This document shows, piece by piece, positions 27,125 through 35,917 of a stretch of 64,000 nucleotides of DNA. This stretch comes from CBDFLS01 sp965249185 (GTDB lineage Bacteria > Chloroflexota > Dehalococcoidia > Lucifugimonadales > Australimonadaceae). Made by a program: the position numbers and the translations under genes. Location of the stretch: contig CBDFLS010000002.1 in assembly GCA_965249185.1 (NCBI GenBank), forward strand, positions 1,550,001 to 1,614,000. The letters are read 5' to 3'. Under the pieces are notes generated by a model. It searched no databases and was not told where the DNA came from. It saw only the letters and a list, made by a program, of their open reading frames with translations. Positions within the stretch are counted from its first letter, which is position 1. Every line of letters starts with the position of its first letter.

Positions 27125-27993
27125 CTGTCCAGAAACGTAGAGATAACCTTAAAGCTCTCTTGGGGCATCTCCCAGTGGATCTGGTGCCCCGTCGGCATGA
27201 GCTGGAACTTGGCGCCGGGGATTAGACAAGGCTTGCTGGACTTCGACATATCGCCCTTCAGCGCCGCGTACTCTCTGGTCCACGTGGGCCACGGCTCCTG
27301 GAAATCGGCCTCGCCCCAGATGATCAGCGTGGGCACCTTGATGTGAGCTGCCCGGCGGTGCAGCAGGTAGTGGTTGCGCAGCTCTGGGGTGTGCATCTCG
27401 TGGAGCAGCGGGTCCAGGCTATGGAGCGCCCCGGGCTGGTCGACGACCCCGCGAATCTCCGTCAGGAACTCCTGAAACTCCGGCTCGGGAGGGGTTGCCT
27501 TCCAATTCTGGAAACGGCCGCGGGTTATGGTCTCTACCTGGGCCGCCGCAGGGAGGCTCCGCATCTGAATGCCGAAGGCCACCGTGGTGTTCCAGCCGGC
27601 GGAGCCCATCATCACGAGCTTGTTCACCAGGTGCGGACTCTCGTAGGCCAGCAACGCCGTCATCCACCCACCGGCGCTGTGGCCGATGACGCTCGCCTTC
27701 TCGATCCCCTTGGCATCCATGAACTCGCGCATGTGGTCGATCACCATGTGGAAGTTGGGCCCATTCCCGCCGGCGACCTCGCGGGTGCCCATGCCCCAGC
27801 CCAAGCCGTCGATGGCGTAGCAGTGGTACTTCTTCGCCATGTCCTCGAAGATCCACCGGTAGCTGTTCGCCGAGCTCAAGATGCCGATGCCGTGCAGCAT
27901 GATCACGTGATGGTCGCTATCGCCGGCCTCGAAGTACCGGGTGCGGCCGTTGGTGAGTTCTATGTACTTCTCGTATTTCGAGAGCTTGGCCAC
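27121..27993 (-). CDS. Alpha/beta hydrolase (meta-cleavage hydrolase-like), paralogue 1
   Basis: A 290-residue hydrolase with the nucleophile elbow GHSAGG, acid region IIWGEADFQEPWPTW and histidine in PTGHQIHWEMP. The oxyanion strand is VIMLHGIGI. It is clearly paralogous to the next gene along its whole length, roughly two-thirds identical by eye, so the two arose by tandem duplication. Such enzymes cleave C-C bonds of ring-fission products or act as esterases. The stop overlaps the 3' end of the convergent rhodanese fragment by four bases. Confidence 0.88.
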   Translation of the reverse strand: MAKLSKYEKYIELTNGRTRYFEAGDSDHHVIMLHGIGILSSANSYRWIFEDMAKKYHCYAIDGLGWGMGTREVAGGNGPNFHMVIDHMREFMDAKGIEKASVIGHSAGGWMTALLAYESPHLVNKLVMMGSAGWNTTVAFGIQMRSLPAAAQVETITRGRFQNWKATPPEPEFQEFLTEIRGVVDQPGALHSLDPLLHEMHTPELRNHYLLHRRAAHIKVPTLIIWGEADFQEPWPTWTREYAALKGDMSKSSKPCLIPGAKFQLMPTGHQIHWEMPQESFKVISTFLDS

Positions 27994-28051
27994 GCGCGTC
28001 TCCCTTCCTCGGTAAGAGGGCCAGTCGGTCCTTGGTGGAATCCCCCCGGCG

Positions 28052-28930
28052 CTAGCTGTCCAGGAACTTGCTGATGTGGGCCACCGTCTCCTTCGGCAGC
28101 TCCCACTGCATGAAGTGGCCGGCCGGCATCAGGACGTACTTGCAATTGGGTGGGACCCACGGCTTGCTGGACTTGGACATATCGCCGTTGAGCTTTTTGT
28201 ACTCGTCAGTCCACGTAGGCCACGGGTCCTGGTAGTCGGCCTCGCCCCAGATGATGAGCATGGGCACCCTGATCTTGGCCATTCTGCGGTGCAGCAGGTA
28301 GTGCTTTCGGAGCTCGGGAGTGTGCATCTCGTGGAGCAGCGAGTCGAGGCTGTTCAGGGCTCCCGGCTGCGCCAGCACCTCGTTTATCTCGTCCAGCATC
28401 CCCTGAAACTCCTCCCTCGGAGGCGTGGTGCGCCAGTCCACGAAGCGGGCGCGGGTGATCGTTTCGACCTGGGCCGGGGCAGGGATGCTCCGCATCTGGA
28501 TGCCGAAGGCCACCGTGGAGTTCAGTCCCGCCGAGCCCAGCCAGATCAGCTTGTCCACCAGGTGCGGGCTCTCGTATGCCAGCAGCGCCGTGTACCATCC
28601 GCCTGCGCTGTGGCCAACGAAGCTCGCCTTCTCGATCCCCTTCTCCTCCATGAACTCCCGCATCTGGTCGATCACCATGTGGAAGTTGGGTCCATTCCCG
28701 CCGGCAACCTCGCGGACGCCCATGCCGAAGCCCAGGCTGTCCAGGGCATAGCAGTGGTACTTCTTGGCCAAGTCTTCGAAGACGTAGCGGAAGCTGTCGG
28801 CCGAGGACACGATGCCTATGCCGTGGATCAGGATGAGGTGTTGATCGCCGCTGCCAGCCTCGTAGTAGCGGGTGCGGCCGTTGGTCATATCGATGAACTT
28901 TTCGTATTTCGCGAGCTTAAACTTAGTCAT
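28052..28930 (-). CDS. Alpha/beta hydrolase (meta-cleavage hydrolase-like), paralogue 2
   Basis: A 292-residue paralogue of the preceding entry with the same GHSAGG nucleophile, IIWGEADYQDPWPTW acid region and PAGHFMQWELP histidine. It probably starts at 28930 (MTKFKLAKYEKFI). The two genes are 58 bases apart on the same strand and probably co-transcribed. Differences are concentrated in the cap region (residues about 150-210), suggesting they act on related but distinct substrates. An IS1595 copy lies about 130 bases upstream. Confidence 0.88.
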   Translation of the reverse strand: MTKFKLAKYEKFIDMTNGRTRYYEAGSGDQHLILIHGIGIVSSADSFRYVFEDLAKKYHCYALDSLGFGMGVREVAGGNGPNFHMVIDQMREFMEEKGIEKASFVGHSAGGWYTALLAYESPHLVDKLIWLGSAGLNSTVAFGIQMRSIPAPAQVETITRARFVDWRTTPPREEFQGMLDEINEVLAQPGALNSLDSLLHEMHTPELRKHYLLHRRMAKIRVPMLIIWGEADYQDPWPTWTDEYKKLNGDMSKSSKPWVPPNCKYVLMPAGHFMQWELPKETVAHISKFLDS

Positions 28931-29061
28931 GGCGCCTCCTGTGGTCTGAGCGACTTGTCTGGCAGCCGTGGGCCAGCGATAGATTGGGCCAGCGCGTTGT
29001 ATACCAGACCACAGTCGATGTCAACCATGAGAGCCGGCGGCAGCCGTGCCGCATAAGGAAA

Positions 29062-29906
29062 GGGTATAGTCCCAAAACAGCCACCTGTGAGAGAATGGTG
29101 GCACGGGACGGAAGATTGGGTGCCCTCGATGTCAACACGCCAAGAGCTGGAGCATTCGGCGAGGTAAGAGTCGTTGTGCAGCCTGCCACTACGAGTGGGT
29201 GCCCAGGGCGCTGCCGCTTCGGTTGTCGCCAGGGGAGTGGCGGCGACTGTTGCGCTGGTTCGTCTTGGGGCAGAGTGCCGAGGTGATTGCCCAGGAGGCC
29301 CGCCTGGAGCGAAAGCGAGTCCTGCGAGCCCTGATCGTGGTGCGCCAGGCCATGGTCCGGGACGTTCCCCATGTCTTCTCCGGCGTGGTGGAGGTCGACG
29401 AGACCTACCTGGGAGGTTCCTGGCGCAACAGGCGCCTGGCAAAGCGTGTTCAGGGCACGAAGCGGGGCCGTGGAACCACTAAGCAAGCTGTCTTTGGGAT
29501 CCTGTGTCGAGGTGGCCTGGTGTGGGCGCAAGTGGTACCTAACGTGGAAGCCAAGACGCTGCTGCCGCTCCTGCACCAACGCGTGCAACGTGGCTCCATC
29601 GTCTGCTCGGACACCTTTACCAGCTACACGGGCGTCGCAGCGGGGGGCTACGTCCACCGGCTTGTGGACCACAGCCAGGCGTTCAGCGATCGGCAAGGGA
29701 GCCACGTCAACGGCTTGGAGGGCTTCTGGGGTTATCTCAAGCGGCGTCTGGCAGCCAAAGGGGGAGTCCGCCGAGAACGGCTGCCCCTCTATCTTGCTGA
29801 GTATGTCTGGCGCTACAATCATCGGCGTCTGTTGGGACCAGAACAGGTTAAGACATTGTTCAAGCTGCTTCAAAGCTAATCCGGTGGCTAAAACGGGACT
29901 TTACCC
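29062..29906 (+). mobile_element. IS1595-family insertion sequence, copy 2
   Basis: An 845-bp copy with the same inverted repeats as copy 1, opposite orientation, flanked by a 7-base AAGGAAA direct repeat (29055-29061 and 29907-29913). It is inserted between two divergently oriented genes, the alpha/beta hydrolase and the D-2-hydroxyacid dehydrogenase. Confidence 0.95.
29103..29879 (+). pseudogene. IS1595 transposase with lost ATG start (ACG)
   Basis: The frame corresponds codon for codon to the 258-residue transposase of copy 1, but the initiator reads ACG at 29103-29105. The next in-frame start is the GTG at 29199, which would drop the zinc ribbon (CPRC and CAAC). The catalytic domain is otherwise intact. 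The copy is probably silent or can only be mobilised in trans by copy 1. Confidence 0.85.
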
Positions 29907-29982
29907 AAGGAAAAGCCGTGATAGGGTGGGCTATCCGAAGGCGGCCCCGTGCTCAATGCAGCGCATCGAGAGGAGGAGCACC

Positions 29983-30951
29983 ATGGAGCACCGGCCACGC
30001 ATCGTTATCCCCGGGGACGACCCGCCCATGGTGCAGGGCACGGCCCACCTGGAGCGTTTGAGGCGGCACGGCGAGGTCACTCTCTACACGGACGCGCCCA
30101 AGACCTTGGAGGAGCAGGTGGCGCGCGCCCAAGGCGCCGAGATAGCCGTGGTCACCGGGGGCGCGTACAGATGGCCGAGGGAGGTCCTGCGCGCGCTCCC
30201 GGAGCTGAAGCTGCTGTCCGTGGCCACCATCGGAACGGACTCCCTGGACCTGGAGGCCGCCGGCGAGCTGGGCGCCATCGTCTGCAACGTGCCTGGAAAG
30301 ACGGCGTCCATCGTGGCGGAGCACGCACTCGCGCTCATGCTCGCCACGGCGCGGCGCATGGCCTTCCATACGGCGGCGCTCCGCGAGGGCCGATGGCAGC
30401 GGACCGACGGCGTGATGCTCCAGGGCAAGACGCTGGGCATCGTCGGGATGGGAAATACGGGTGAGCATACGGCCCGGCTGGCGGCGGCCGTGGGCATGGC
30501 GGTGCAGGCGTGGACCTTCCACCCATCGCCCCAGCGGGCCCAGCGCCTTGGGGTGCGGTTCGTGGAGCTGGACGATCTGCTACGCACCTCCGACGTGATA
30601 AGCATTCACTTGAGGCTGACAGATGCTTCGCACCACCTCATCGGCCGGCGGGAGCTGGGTCTGATGAAGTACGGAGCGCTGCTGGTGAACGTTGCCCGTG
30701 GGGCTATCGTCGACACCGTCGCGCTGGCCGAGGAGCTCAACTCCGGGCGCCTGGGCGGCGCCGGGCTGGACGTGTTCGAGGAGGAGCCCGTTCCCCCGGA
30801 CAGTCCGCTGCTGGCCTGCGACCAGGTGGTCCTCACCCCCCACGTGGCCGATGCCACGCCCGAGGGGACGGACCTCTTCGCCGAGGGTGTGGTGGACAAC
30901 GTGATCGCCTACCTGGAGGGGCACCCACAGAATGTGGTGAGCCCCCGTTGA
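29983..30951 (+). CDS. D-2-hydroxyacid dehydrogenase (NAD-dependent)
   Basis: A 322-residue protein of the phosphoglycerate dehydrogenase/formate dehydrogenase-like superfamily. It has the dinucleotide loop GIVGMGNTGEHTARL and the catalytic arginine in VNVARGAIVD, glutamate in FEEEPVP and histidine in LTPHVADATPEG. It interconverts a 2-hydroxy acid and a 2-keto acid; the substrate is unknown. The start at 29983 has AGGAGGAG four bases upstream, so the long in-frame extension through the IS1595 copy is not used. IS1595 copy 2 ends 76 bases upstream, close enough to affect its promoter. Confidence 0.92.
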   Translation: MEHRPRIVIPGDDPPMVQGTAHLERLRRHGEVTLYTDAPKTLEEQVARAQGAEIAVVTGGAYRWPREVLRALPELKLLSVATIGTDSLDLEAAGELGAIVCNVPGKTASIVAEHALALMLATARRMAFHTAALREGRWQRTDGVMLQGKTLGIVGMGNTGEHTARLAAAVGMAVQAWTFHPSPQRAQRLGVRFVELDDLLRTSDVISIHLRLTDASHHLIGRRELGLMKYGALLVNVARGAIVDTVALAEELNSGRLGGAGLDVFEEEPVPPDSPLLACDQVVLTPHVADATPEGTDLFAEGVVDNVIAYLEGHPQNVVSPR

Positions 30952-31015
30952 GCCAGGCTCGAAGGGATGGCGAGGACATCAGCGAACCGCCGCGCCCGGC
31001 CGCTGCCGGGCGGAA

Positions 31016-31231
31016 TCACCGTGCGGGTGTGCCCGCGCTCTTTGAACGCCTCACCACCGGAATGGTCAAGCGCCTGCCCCTCCACCGGCGCGCGAAGTCA
31101 TCGGCCTCAGTAGGCGACAGCCGGAGCCGCGCGCTGCAAAGCCGGCAGCCCCTGTAGACGCCATCTTCGAATACCGGGGTCGCGGACCATGAATGCTTAC
31201 AGGACGGGATGTCGCCTACTATCACTCCCAC
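31016..31231 (-). CDS. Small cysteine-containing hypothetical protein
   Basis: 71 residues. CKHSWSATPVFEDGVYRGCRLCSARLRLSP holds one cysteine-histidine and one C-x2-C pair and could bind zinc. The basic C-terminal tail is rich in arginine. It is not recognised as a family. The codon pattern is plausible but the length is short, so it could be chance. It is convergent with the D-2-hydroxyacid dehydrogenase gene. The rest of 30952-31419 shows nothing else. Confidence 0.4.
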   Translation of the reverse strand: MGVIVGDIPSCKHSWSATPVFEDGVYRGCRLCSARLRLSPTEADDFARRWRGRRLTIPVVRRSKSAGTPAR

Positions 31232-31419
31232 ACTTCTCCTGGAGTTTGGGGCGCACCGTAATACACTCGATTGCGAGGGTTGCCGTGGGTCCGTGGGGAT
31301 CGGCGCCGGTCGTACCGTTCGAGAACAGCCACGACCTTGCCCGGCTCCCCAACCGCCGAAGCGTATGCCAACCGCTTACGCGCCAGAGACGGCCGGCGCG
31401 CCGCGAAAGGACAAAGCTT

Positions 31420-31495
<76 letters not shown>

Positions 31496-31550
31496 ACGAG
31501 CGGGGAGTGAAGCACCGAAGCGCTATTGTAGGCATCCCTGGCCCAGAGTG

Positions 31551-32930
31551 TCAAGCGGAGGGACGAGCCAGCACGGCGCTCAGCGCCGCCAGGAGTTCCG
31601 GCTCCTGCTCTGGAAGCACGGTCCGCGGGTCCACCAGCACCCGCTCCTCCTCGATCCGCACCACCACCGGGGTGCGCCACTCCCGGAGGGCCCGGCGTAG
31701 GCCCTCGGCCCCGCCTCTGAAGGCGGCGCCATCCACGCCGAGCAGCCAGGTCTCCATCACTTCACCTGGAAGGCTGCCGCCCCCAAGTGTGGAGGAGCCG
31801 GCTGTCACCTCGGCCGAGGAGCCAAGGACCTCCGCCCACGAGCGCGCCCGTTCGCGCAAACGCTCCGCCGGAGCGGCTATCATGCGCCATGCGGGGATGC
31901 GCTCCACCACCTCTCCTCTGAGATAGTGAAGGAGCGTGGCGTGTAGAGCGGCCAGGGTGAGCTTGTCGGCGCGCAGGGCGCGGGCCAGGGGATGGGCAGC
32001 CAGCCGCCGCACCAGCTCCCGCTGGCCCACGGCGATGCCCGCCTGGGGACCGCCCAGGAGCTTGTCGCCGGAGAAGAAGACGAGGTCCACGCCGGCGGCC
32101 AGGCTCTCCTGAGGCATCGGCTCGTGGCCCAGGCCGAAGGCCGAGGTGTCAAGCAGCGCCCCGCTGCCCAAGTCGTGGAGCACTGGTAGGCCATGGGGAC
32201 GGGCCAGCTCCACCAGCTCCGCCAGCGTGGGCTGGTGGGTGAAACCGACGACCCTGAAGTTGCTGCGGTGGACCACCAACAGCGCGCCGGTCTTCGCGGT
32301 GAGAGCGTCGGTGTAATCGCGGGCGTAGGTGCGGTTGGTGGTGCCGACCTCCACCAGCTTGGCGCCGCTCTGCCGGAGCACGTCGGGGACACGGAAGCCG
32401 CCGCCGATTTCCACCGCCTCGCTCCGGGAGACCAGCACCTGCTGTCCCGAGGCGATGGCGGCCAGGCCCAGGAGCACGGCGCCGGCGTTGTTGTTCACGA
32501 CCAGGGCGTCCTCGGCGCCGGTCAGCCGCGCCAGCAGCGGCGCCAGCGCCTGCTGCCGGGAGCCGCGGCGTCCCTCGTCCAGGTCCATCTCCAGATTGGA
32601 ATATCCTCGGGCGGCGGCCGCCACGGCGTCCAGGCTCTCCTCGGAGAGGGGCGCCCGGCCCAGGTTGGTGTGGAGGATGACGCCCGTGGCGTTGATCACG
32701 GGCTGGGGCCACCGGCTCGCTTGGGCCGCCGTCTGGGAGGCCACCGCCTCCACCACCTCGGCAACCGTGGGCACCGGCCCTCCGGCGGCGGCGGCGCGGC
32801 GAGCGGCCTCCAACTGGTCGCGCACGGCGTCCACCACCGCGTCGCGGACATACTGCCGCAGCAGCTCCGCCAGCCTCGGGTGGGAGAGCACTCGATCGAC
32901 GCTGGGAAGGCCTCTCAATCGGCTCGTCAT
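31551..32930 (-). CDS. selA: L-seryl-tRNA(Sec) selenium transferase
   Basis: A PLP enzyme converting seryl-tRNA(Sec) to selenocysteinyl-tRNA(Sec) using selenophosphate. 459 residues from the ATG at 32930 (467 from 32954). Family hallmarks are NATGVILHTNLGRAPL and the PLP lysine in FFSGDKLLGGPQAGI, with VVHRSNFRVVGFT upstream of it. The start at 32930 (MTSRLRGLPSVDRVL) matches the usual N-terminus. selB, selC and selD are not in the window, and no in-frame TGA selenoprotein was recognised. SelA usually stands next to selB, so its isolation is notable. Confidence 0.93.
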   Translation of the reverse strand: MTSRLRGLPSVDRVLSHPRLAELLRQYVRDAVVDAVRDQLEAARRAAAAGGPVPTVAEVVEAVASQTAAQASRWPQPVINATGVILHTNLGRAPLSEESLDAVAAAARGYSNLEMDLDEGRRGSRQQALAPLLARLTGAEDALVVNNNAGAVLLGLAAIASGQQVLVSRSEAVEIGGGFRVPDVLRQSGAKLVEVGTTNRTYARDYTDALTAKTGALLVVHRSNFRVVGFTHQPTLAELVELARPHGLPVLHDLGSGALLDTSAFGLGHEPMPQESLAAGVDLVFFSGDKLLGGPQAGIAVGQRELVRRLAAHPLARALRADKLTLAALHATLLHYLRGEVVERIPAWRMIAAPAERLRERARSWAEVLGSSAEVTAGSSTLGGGSLPGEVMETWLLGVDGAAFRGGAEGLRRALREWRTPVVVRIEEERVLVDPRTVLPEQEPELLAALSAVLARPSA

Positions 32931-33013
32931 CTCGCTTGCCGACCATGATACCACCGCGCGCTCACGGGCCCGGCACGAGCTACAAGCTACGCGGCCGCCA
33001 AGAGGCGCTGGAC

Positions 33014-33019
33014 TATAAT
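33014..33019 (+). promoter_or_regulatory. Probable -10 box for tRNA-Leu(TAA)
   Basis: A perfect TATAAT ends 25 bases before the tRNA 5' end, a normal spacing for a tRNA transcript with a short leader. No strong -35 is seen. Confidence 0.5.
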
Positions 33020-33044
33020 GGTCGCGGCGGTATCAACAGGCCGG

Positions 33045-33132
33045 GCCGAGGTGGCGGAATGGCAGACGCCGCGGACTTAAAATCCGTTGCCCCTAACGGG
33101 GCGTGCGAGTTCGAGTCTCGCCCTCGGCACCA
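33045..33132 (+). tRNA. tRNA-Leu (anticodon TAA)
   Basis: Acceptor arms GCCGAGG and CCTCGGC pair perfectly. The anticodon loop is CTTAAAA, a long variable arm (GCCCC with GGGGC) is present, the T-arm has GAGTTCGAGTCTC, and CCA is encoded at 33130-33132. It is the last clear core-genome feature before the insertion-sequence nest and accessory region. Confidence 0.95.
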
Positions 33133-33572
33133 AGCTAATTTCCGAGTAACATCACAGGCTTGCGAAATACCCGCTATGGAGGTGAGATCGCCAATTGACA
33201 GCCACCTGATTCAGTGCGGCTAGCTAGCTTCAAACAATCTTTACTTGAACAATTGCGAATTGGGAGTCATCGGTCCGCTGCCGGCCCAGGGCGCGCAACT
33301 CCACGAAACGGCGGTGGCGGGGTCATGTCCACGGCTCCGCGGGCGAGCGCGGGTGGCAGAATTAGGCGTCGCCGGCCTCATGGCCGGCGACCTACTGCCG
33401 GAGCTTCCCGGTTGATGAAGCGCCTCCGCGCGCTGGCGTAAGGACCCCCACCCCGCGCCGCACCCACCCTCTATTGGACGGGTAGCTCGACTGTTCTACA
33501 TGAATAATGGAGTTCTCCTTTCATTTCATCCGGGGTCCTCGGTGAGAAGCCCCGCTCGATGGCCTATTTGAG
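33133..33572. other. Intergenic stretch between tRNA-Leu and the IS nest
   Basis: No supported gene. It contains a short GC-rich low-complexity segment and a brief AT-richer part (about 33480-33530) that could hold a promoter. No second copy of the tRNA 3' end was noticed in the window, so there is no evidence that the tRNA is an attachment site. Confidence 0.4.
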
Positions 33573-35222
33573 CCGGAATTACCCATATCAAGCTGCCTGG
33601 GTCCAAGCAACGCACCATCCTCGACGAGAGCCATCGTAGTATCAGTCACGGATGCCGTCAACCATCCAATCAAGCGCACAAAACCATCTCTCGGCGTGGT
33701 GAGTTAGCGGCCCCAGGCAGCGGAGGTGGCTTTCACCACGTTTGCACTCCCTTCAAACTCCTCCGGGCGCGCACCTCGCCCTTGGTTGCCTCTCTTCACC
33801 TCTGATGACCTCAAGGATAATCGCTACCCTGGTGCTGGATGGAGCCCGGCGATACGCTCCAACACTTGCCGGAATACCTCCCGGGACACTGCCACCTCAG
33901 CAAGCTGAAACACCAACCTCCTGGCATGCCGCACCAGACGTCCACCCATCTTGATGAGCTTGGTCTGCACGCTTCGCAGTGACCAGTGTTTCACTGACTC
34001 TGGCAAAGTCAGCCTTCTCATGAAGTTGCCCAGGTTGTAGGCCAGCACAAACAGCCACAGCCTCACCTGGTTAGCAACGAACCTGTGACACGAGAGCCGC
34101 GTCCAGTTCAGGGCGTATTTACCCGGAATTACCCATATCAAGCTGCCTGGGTCCAAGCAACGCACCATCCTCGACGAGAGCCATCGTAGTATCAGTCACG
34201 GATGCCGTCAACCATCCAATCAAGCGCACAAAACCATCTCTCGGCGTGGTGAGTTAGCGGCCCCAGGCAGCGGAGGTGGCTTTCACCACGTTTGCACTCC
34301 CTTCAAACTCCTCCGGGCGCGCACCTCGCCCTTGGTTGCCTCTCTTCACCTCTGATGACCTCAAGGATAATCGCTACCCTGGTGCTGGATGGAGCCCGGC
34401 GATACGCTCCAACACTTGCCGGAATACCTCCCGGGACACTGCCACCTCAGCAAGCTGAAACACCAACCTCCTGGCATGCCGCACCAGACGTCCACCCATC
34501 TTGATGAGCTTGGTCTGCACGCTTCGCAGTGACCAGTGTTTCACTGACTCTGGCAAAGTCAGCCTTCTCATGAAGTTGCCCAGGTTGTAGGCCAGCACAA
34601 ACAGCCACAGCCTCACCTGGTTAGCAACGAACCTGTGACACGAGAGCCGCGTCCAGTTCAGGGCGTATTTACCCGGAATTACCCATATCAAGCTGCCTGG
34701 GTCCAAGCAACGCACCATCCTCGACGAGAGCCATCGTAGTATCAGTCACGGATGCCGTCAACCATCCAATCAAGCGCACAAAACCATCTCTCGGCGTGGT
34801 GAGTTAGCGGCCCCAGGCAGCGGAGGTGGCTTTCACCACGTTTGCACTCCCTTCAAACTCCTCCGGGCGCGCACCTCGCCCTTGGTTGCCTCTCTTCACC
34901 TCTGATGACCTCAAGGATAATCGCTACCCTGGTGCTGGATGGAGCCCGGCGATACGCTCCAACACTTGCCGGAATACCTCCCGGGACACTGCCACCTCAG
35001 CAAGCTGAAACACCAACCTCCTGGCATGCCGCACCAGACGTCCACCCATCTTGATGAGCTTGGTCTGCACGCTTCGCAGTGACCAGTGTTTCACTGACTC
35101 TGGCAAAGTCAGCCTTCTCATGAAGTTGCCCAGGTTGTAGGCCAGCACAAACAGCCACAGCCTCACCTGGTTAGCAACGAACCTGTGACACGAGAGCCGC
35201 GTCCAGTTCAGGGCGTATTTAC
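33573..35222. repeat. Three tandem copies of the IS1380 terminal 550 bp
   Basis: Units begin with the IS end CCGGAATTACCC at 33573, 34123 and 34673, a spacing of exactly 550. The repeat unit is IS1380 positions 1-550, joined as GTATTTAC followed by CCGGAATT. The third unit continues into the rest of the element. Each unit encodes the last part of the transposase, giving three 3' fragments. The units appear identical by eye. Confidence 0.93.
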
Positions 35223-35917
35223 CTTCCTTGATCCACTGCTCGGCCGTGCCCCGCCCGTTGTAGAAGTGGGTTACGCCTGCCGGCGGTAGGTTGAGGTTGG
35301 TGACGACGAACCCGACCCTCGGGAATAGCTCACCCTGGCGCCACTCCACCTTGGCGACCACACGCCGGGGAATGTCCCAGCTCTGGGCCTGGTAAACGAA
35401 GTCGTGATACCGGACTACGGGCTTCCCTTCGACAGGCTCAGGGCAGGCTTTAGGCGGCCTGCCCACGGGCCGCTTCAGCAGGTGCCGGATGTTTCCTTGT
35501 AATACCTCGTTGGCCGGAAGCCGCATAGCGTAGCCAGTGTCCCTTGACTCCAGGTACTCGTACACCTCGGGCTTGGCAAAGGCAGCATCGGCCCGGAACA
35601 GCAGCCGAACTCCTTTCTCCTGGTATCGCTTCACGACGGGCTCCAGAACCTCCCGCCACCGCTCAGCGCTGTGGACGTTGCCCGGGCGAAGCATTGCACC
35701 TTCGCAATCTCCGAAATGGTTGAACAGGAAGAGCGGGTGATAACATACGGACTCGAAGTGGCCGTTGTAGGCGACTCCCTCTTGCTGCCCATGCACCGGG
35801 CTTTCAGAGCTGTCCATGTCTAGGATAACTCGCTGGTGAGATGTCTGGGCCATGGCCCTGTCCACCCACTCAACATTCAGGCGCGCAAGCCCATCCAGGT
35901 TTTCCTCTTCGGTTAAC
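34924..35917 (-). pseudogene. IS1380 transposase, C-terminal two-thirds (copy B)
   Basis: Corresponds to the intact transposase from about residue 121 (LTEEENLDGL) to the end and keeps the catalytic motifs. It is cut at GGTTAAC by the opposite-strand IS1380. The apparent N-terminal MG is contributed by the inserted element. The N-terminal portion is at 38979-39322. Confidence 0.9.

Noticed and set aside
29371..29982. Long N-terminal extension of the D-2-hydroxyacid dehydrogenase through the IS1595 element
   Set aside because: It reads the transposase in a wrong frame; a strong ribosome site precedes the ATG at 29983, which gives the normal protein start.
33045..33132. tRNA-Leu as the attachment site of the accessory region
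   Set aside because: No second copy of its 3' end was noticed in the window, and the only integrase seen is a serine recombinase, which rarely uses tRNA genes.
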